Notes under the pieces: model-generated
Told to the model about the DNA's origin: nothing
The model's input: only the letters and a program-made list of their open reading frames with translations
Database searches by the model: none
Translations under genes and position numbers: made by a program
Origin: Calendula officinalis
Taxonomy: Eukaryota > Streptophyta > Magnoliopsida > Asterales > Asteraceae
Direction of reading: 5' to 3'
Assembly: GCA_963853835.1 (NCBI GenBank)
Contig: OY970823.1
Coordinates: 66,845,845 to 66,909,844 of the forward strand
Length of the DNA stretch: 64,000 bases
Shown here: piece after piece, positions 59,102-64,000 of the stretch
Numbering within the stretch: the stretch's first letter is position 1
Layout of the letters: each line of letters starts with the position of its first letter

Positions 59102-59413
59102 CTTCCTCCGATTCAAAATAAGTGATACACTTGGTGTTTCACGGTTTTTGAGGCAAAAGATTATAATGATGGTTAAATAGATTAATTGGATGGTTAGTGG
59201 GGAATGAGTCCCACACCTTTTGAATAAAGTAAGGTTAATGATGTTTAAAAGTAAAAAGTAAGGGTAAAGGGGTCATTTCACTTTGTTAAAGTAGATAGTT
59301 AGTGGGTGTAGGTCCCATTTTTTTTGCCAAATAAGGAAACTTTTCAAAATGTATCACTTATTTTGAATTACCCCTAAAAGGAAAGTGTATCACTTATTTT
59401 GAATCGGAGGAAG
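59102..59413. mobile_element. Stowaway-like MITE
   Basis: The left end CTTCCTCCGATTCAAAATAA and the right end TTATTTTGAATCGGAGGAAG are perfect inverted repeats with TA on both sides (59100-59101 and 59414-59415). An inner second copy of the terminal motif (gtatcacttattttgaat) precedes the right end. Confidence 0.88.
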
Positions 59414-59415
59414 TA

Positions 59416-61065
59416 TAATATTTCATGTAAAATAGTTGAACAAAGTTATTTTCAGATGTAATTTAACAAGCAAACATGTGTGAGTTATGAAATATGAATG
59501 ATTAATCCAAGCGCCCATCTTTTTATGCCTTTAAAGCGACGCATGGGGCCACGTCACCATCCCCAACTACCAGACTCCGTCGACATGTGCACCACATTTG
59601 GTCCTTAAACTATGTACTCACCATCACAGTTGGTCCTTCAACTTATTTACACATGACCCTACAAGTTTTTATTAGTTAGAACTTAGAAGTTGGGTTAGTG
59701 TTGGTACGCAATCAAATGAGTCAAGGGTTTGGGAAATAGATTCTTTAATTTTGGTTCCACCTCTATCTAAAGATAAACATAACCCTGTCAATTGTTTGTA
59801 CTTACGCGTTAGATTCCTAATGCAAATGAAAAAATATTTTTTTTTAAAAAAATAGTATTTTTAAATGACTTGATGACATGATAACATTTTAAAAAATCAA
59901 GAAAATTATTCTCTCTAAAGTTATGATGCGAGAAGATAGCAATGAAGCATAAACAACGATGGTTTTACTTGCCACACATTGCAAAAAGGCACATCTATAT
60001 GAATTATATACCCCTTTTTAACTCCGCGGGTGCAATGGATTAGTACACAATCCATAGGGTTCAAGATCATCAATACCATGATTATCATAACTAATGTTTT
60101 TAGATTATTAATATCATGCTAAACTTGAGTATCAAATGAAAAGGTGTGTATATGTGTGCGGCTTGCCATATACAAATAAAAACCTAATACTTCGTAATTC
60201 ATAAATGAAAGATAATGTACTTTTGATAATCTAAGGGGCATAAAAATACAAAATCTGATCATAATGAATCTTCCGCAACATCTTACTCCAATTGATAGAT
60301 GGATTTGAGTATGTTTGGCATAAAATATTAATGCAACAGATACATCTAATAACCTAAATAATTCACTAAATAAATAAAAGGTTTTTTTATAGATGGGGAG
60401 GACAAACGAGTAACAAATACCATTTGTTGATTGCAAAATTAATTTTTTGAAAAATAATATTAGTAGATTTATGTGTCATAACATTATTATGGATAACTCA
60501 TTGAACTATTTTGATTTTTGAGGAGATCTACCGTGTCACGTGCAAGAAAACCAAAGGGGGCATACAGGTTAGGTGCAAAAAAAAGTGCAAAGACTAAAAT
60601 TGCAAGCAAAGGAAAGTCAAGGGGCATACAATTATCAAGTGTATATATAGTTCATGGACTATTCCAGTAAATTAGTACCTTCCGTCCGATCCCCTGAAGT
60701 ACATATTTGTCAGATAGATGCACGCCCTCACGCACGCACGCACGCACATACTGTCACCGGAGGAGAAATTCCGATTCCGACGGTTGCGCCCTATATTATC
60801 CACCACCACACCAAATGTTCGTACCAAATCAATCCGTAATTTGATCCTCATTTCGCGTTTTATGTTGATATTGTAACGGCTAATTCGAAGAGAGAAGAAA
60901 TATTTCAATTCGTTTCTTTCTCGGATCTAGGGCATTGTTTGTTTGCGATCTTCATTTTATGATAGATTTTGGTGTTTCATACTGGACGCCTTCGTTTTAA
61001 ATTTTGACGGAGGAGAGATTATTTTATTTTTCATCTTCCGAATTTAATCGTCGAGATCAGCATCA
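59416..61065. other. Intergenic and probable promoter/leader of the VAP27-like gene
   Basis: No gene is visible. A (CGCA)n tract (about 60731-60748) lies in the proximal region, followed by leader-like sequence with CT-rich runs up to the start codon. Confidence 0.4.
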
Positions 61066-63451
61066 ATGGCTAGCGGTGGCGGTACCAAATTAGTAACTGT
61101 CGATCCTGAAGAGCTCAGGTTTCAATGTAAGCATTACTTAAATGCTATTAATTATGCGTTCCATTGTTGAATCAAGTTTTTTAATTGAGTTGTGTCCAGA
61201 ACCAAATGATTTCTGTTAGCGCCAGAGGAGTTGAATCTGAACCAAATGTTTTCAATTCGCCTTAATTGATTTGTGCTAGCTGCAGAATCCATTAAATAAT
61301 GATGATTGCTTTAAGGAATTCTGAAAAGCTGCATCATGGCATTTTTTCTTAATTATTGACCTAGTAATATTCTTCGTCTCGTGTATAGATAACTTAATAG
61401 ACGCTAATATCTAAATATCTTAATACCAATTTATACTTTAAAGAAAGTTAGGTTCATTAGAGCATACTCAGATACAGGGTTTGAGATTTATTCAATATCA
61501 CATGGTAACTAATGTAATATGTTACAGCTTAATCACATAATCTTCTTCATTATTTAATGTTGATTCTGATTCGTTGAGTGTTAATTCAACAGTTGAACTG
61601 GAAAAACCAAGCTATTGTGAATTAAAAGTTTCTAATGTGACAGACAAAAATGTTGCCTTTAAGGTATGCCTTTCGCCCTAAATTAGTTGAAATTCTTCCA
61701 AAGTGTGTTACTTTCTAACTGCTTTGTTAAGTTATTCTCTATCTTTTGCCTTTGATGTTAAAACTTAATAGTTAGATGTAAACTGATATAACTTTTATAC
61801 ATTTTCCTCGTCTTTTTTAATAGCTGAAAACTACATCGCCCAAGAAATACTTTGTACGGCCAAATACTGGTATCATACGGCCTAATGATACATGTAACAT
61901 AAGAGGTATTAATCACCTAAATTCTTTATTTATCTAAATTCTGATTTAATTATTGCATGTCTTCTAATATAAACTTGTAATATACATATAGTTACCCTTC
62001 AAGCTCAACTTGAGTACCCACCAGATATGCAATGCAAAGATAAATTCCTTTTACAGAGCACCCCAGTGCCTCAAAATAATGATGCAGACGAGCTTCCACA
62101 AAATACTGTAAGAATATTAACATTTTTATTCAATTTAAAACTTGATTAAAATAATAATTAAGAAATCGAGTGTTAATACTTGTTGCATTCAGTTTATTAA
62201 GGAAGCTGGTAAACAATTAGAAGAATACAAGCTTAAAGTCGTGTATATTGCGAAAACTGATAAAGGAAGTTCAGAAGATAGTAGCAAACAAAGTTCTGAT
62301 GCAAACTCTGTGAGTCCAATAACATTTTTCTTTTTCTTTTTCTTTTATAATGACGTGATTATAGTTAATATTTAATATTTTTTTTTTAATGTAAATACAG
62401 AATCCGGCGGTTCTGACTGCAAGAGCTGCTAGGGATGCAGCTGTGAAAGAAGTGACCCAACTGCGACAAGAACTGGTAAATTTACTTATCTACCCTTGCA
62501 CTGTACTTGGTTATTTACTGTATGTTGTTCCCACCGTCCCAAAAAATAAATTTATGTTTGAATTAGTTTAGGGTTGATCGTGTTTCAATTCTTAAACTTT
62601 CACTGATTTGGCGTTTTAATCCTTGAATGTTGCAGTTGTTTTATTCTAAAATTTGGTTGACTTTTAGTGTTTAAGTGTTACATTTTTGTTGAGTTAATGT
62701 TTTAACCCTTCTATTGACTTATTACCGGTCAAATAGGTAATTTTATGTTTATGTGTAAATTGTAATTTTTCTTAGGTTAAATATGGTTTAATTTTAAACT
62801 TTCACCTATTTGACAGTTTAACTCTCACTTTTTTTAAAGTCAAACAAAGTTTGGGATAAAATCATAAAACTGTTGCCAAAAAAAGTTTAAGAAAAAAACA
62901 ATCCAACCGTTATTATGGTTTTCGTAAGTATTAGCCGGTGATAACAGATCACAATGGGTTTCTTTTAATAAGTCAACCAATGTTTAGGATAAACCGTTGC
63001 GAAAAAAAGTTGAGATTAAAATGTAAAATCAGTGAAAGTTTAAGGGCCAAAACATAACTAACCCTTATTTTTAAGTGTCGACTGAGTTACAGCTTATATT
63101 TCAATATAACAAGCAAGCATTGGTCTGGCTTTAGATTAAAATTCCATTAATACATTGAACTGTTAACAATGTATTACAATGATTAAACATTTATAAACAA
63201 GAATGCAAAATTCAAAAAGCATAAAAATGCTATTTAAATATTTTAATGTGTTTGACTTGACCTACTTGTAGGATACACTAAAGACGAAGAGTCAACAAAC
63301 TAAGAGTCCAGCTGGATTCTCGTTAAAAATTGCAATAGTTGTTGGATTGATTGGGATAACGGTTGGTTTTCTATTGAAATTTTCTATGGCTTCACCACCA
63401 GTACCAGTACCACTACCACCTTCCGCACAACCAACACTTGCAGTCGAGTAA
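61066..63451 (+). CDS. VAP27-like vesicle-associated membrane protein-associated protein
   Basis: Seven exons: 61066-61126, 61593-61663, 61824-61905, 61992-62107, 62193-62309, 62401-62475 and 63272-63451. They give 233 residues. An N-terminal MSP domain (about 8-130) includes LVTVDPEELRFQFELEKPSY, NVAFKLKTTSPKKYFVRPNT and GIIRPNDTC, with the residues used to bind FFAT motifs. Then come a Ser-rich linker, a short coiled coil (ARDAAVKEVTQLRQELDTLK) and one C-terminal membrane segment (IAIVVGLIGITVGFLLKF). The protein is anchored in the ER membrane and tethers it to the plasma membrane and other organelles. A polar, Pro-rich tail of about 22 residues follows the membrane segment, longer than in typical VAPs. 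Intron 6 contains a fold-back repeat. An AATAAA lies near 63655. Confidence 0.92.
62566..63067. repeat. Fold-back repeat in VAP27-like intron 6
   Basis: The left segment tttagggttgatcgtg...cttaaactttcactgat is inverted at the right (atcagtgaaagtttaaggg...aactaaccctta), with arms of about 75 nt. It is probably a MITE. No target duplication was fixed. Confidence 0.5.
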
Positions 63452-64000
63452 TTTTCTCAACTGTTTCCTTTCAAGTCTAGCAATAGACATATTATATGAT
63501 ATGTTACTTTTCTTTGTGTATATGGATTATTCAAAACTGCATCATCGGTATTTCTTACTTTTATTAACATGTAATTCAACTCTGAACTAAAGATATATCT
63601 GTTCCTCTTGAATGATGTCTTCGAACTTGTATTTTTGTATGTTTTTTGAATACATAATAAAGAAGATAATATAAACTAAATTTTATCTACTAAACGAAAA
63701 AAAAAAGAAAATCATTTTATGTTTTTGAATACACTTTTTATTTTCTTAAAACACTTTTAGCTAAATTTTGTCCATATTTATGTACACTTTTACAGTAAGA
63801 TGTATAACATAAAATTTATTTATTAAAATAAACAAAAACTCATTTTGTTTTTTAACGAGCGTAATGATTCCCGCGTGTTGCTTCCCGCGTGTTGCTGTGA
63901 ATTTATAAAAAAATCGTTTTTCTATTTACCTACTTCTGTTTAATTAGAACATTTCAAACTTAAATTTTGTAATTATAAGTTTTTTTTTGAGCCGGCTTAC
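63452..64000. other. 3' flank of the VAP27-like gene
   Basis: AT-rich. A 14-bp direct duplication (ttcccgcgtgttgc) lies near 63869-63896. Nothing else is supported. Confidence 0.4.

Noticed and set aside
1..64000. CRISPR arrays, operons, bacterial defence or phage systems
   Set aside because: The window is plant nuclear DNA. Tandem arrays seen here are LTR-internal or microsatellites, not repeat-spacer arrays.

Overview
This window is nuclear DNA of a flowering plant. The genes are split by GT-AG introns, there are two nuclear-type tRNA-Glu genes, and the intergenic space is AT-rich and full of plant transposons: Ty3/gypsy LTR elements primed by initiator tRNA-Met, Stowaway and hAT MITEs, Helitrons and a Pack-MULE. 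Codon content and repeat style fit a eudicot. An asterid, perhaps Asteraceae, is my best guess, but it is an inference and not a proof.

Host genes, left to right: a PPPDE/DeSI-like isopeptidase (minus, 2598-3959); tRNA-Glu(CTC) (7052); an ERF5/6-like AP2 gene with a frameshift inside its DNA-binding domain (minus, 11316-11899); an intact ERF1A-like AP2 gene (plus, 37518-38198); a second, weaker tRNA-Glu(CTC) (43120); a mitochondrial enoyl-CoA hydratase-like gene with an in-frame stop (minus, 43654-45841); a compact IDM1-like PHD/GNAT protein (plus, 46673-50421); an RGG-repeat mRNA-binding protein (plus, 51295-53516); a RABD2/RAB1 GTPase (minus, 54326-56203); and a VAP27-like ER membrane protein (plus, 61066-63451). 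From memory, DeSI - ERF6 - ERF1 - RGG - RAB1 is the order around At4g17486-At4g17530 in Arabidopsis, so the window looks like a conserved block.

The two ERF genes are head to head but lie 25.6 kb apart, and nearly all of that gap is nested transposons. Element 1 (12397-20603) is a gag-protease Ty3/gypsy element without reverse transcriptase. Its two LTRs look identical, and 211 bp of its own internal 3' end lie in front of the left LTR, a sign of a tandem or rearranged insertion. It cuts a PIF/Harbinger transposase relic. Element 2 (22851-32698, TSD AAATT) has 3-kb LTRs and almost no coding capacity. It sits inside a probable Helitron (about 21371-33865) that carries a dead exon of the microtubule protein MOR1. 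A related solo LTR (38488-40517, TSD ATTAA) lies just behind the second ERF gene.

The least expected signals are non-coding. One is a short hairpin just before the polypurine tract whose stem differs between the two LTR families while still pairing. Another is an array of 17-nt palindromes (8-1-8 layout, GCG-N-CGC core) at the same place in two related LTRs but with different arm sequences. A third is a transposon nest in an intron of the IDM1-like gene where a hAT MITE split the centre of an older palindrome. All exon borders were read by eye from splice consensus, reading frame and family resemblance. None has been checked against transcripts.
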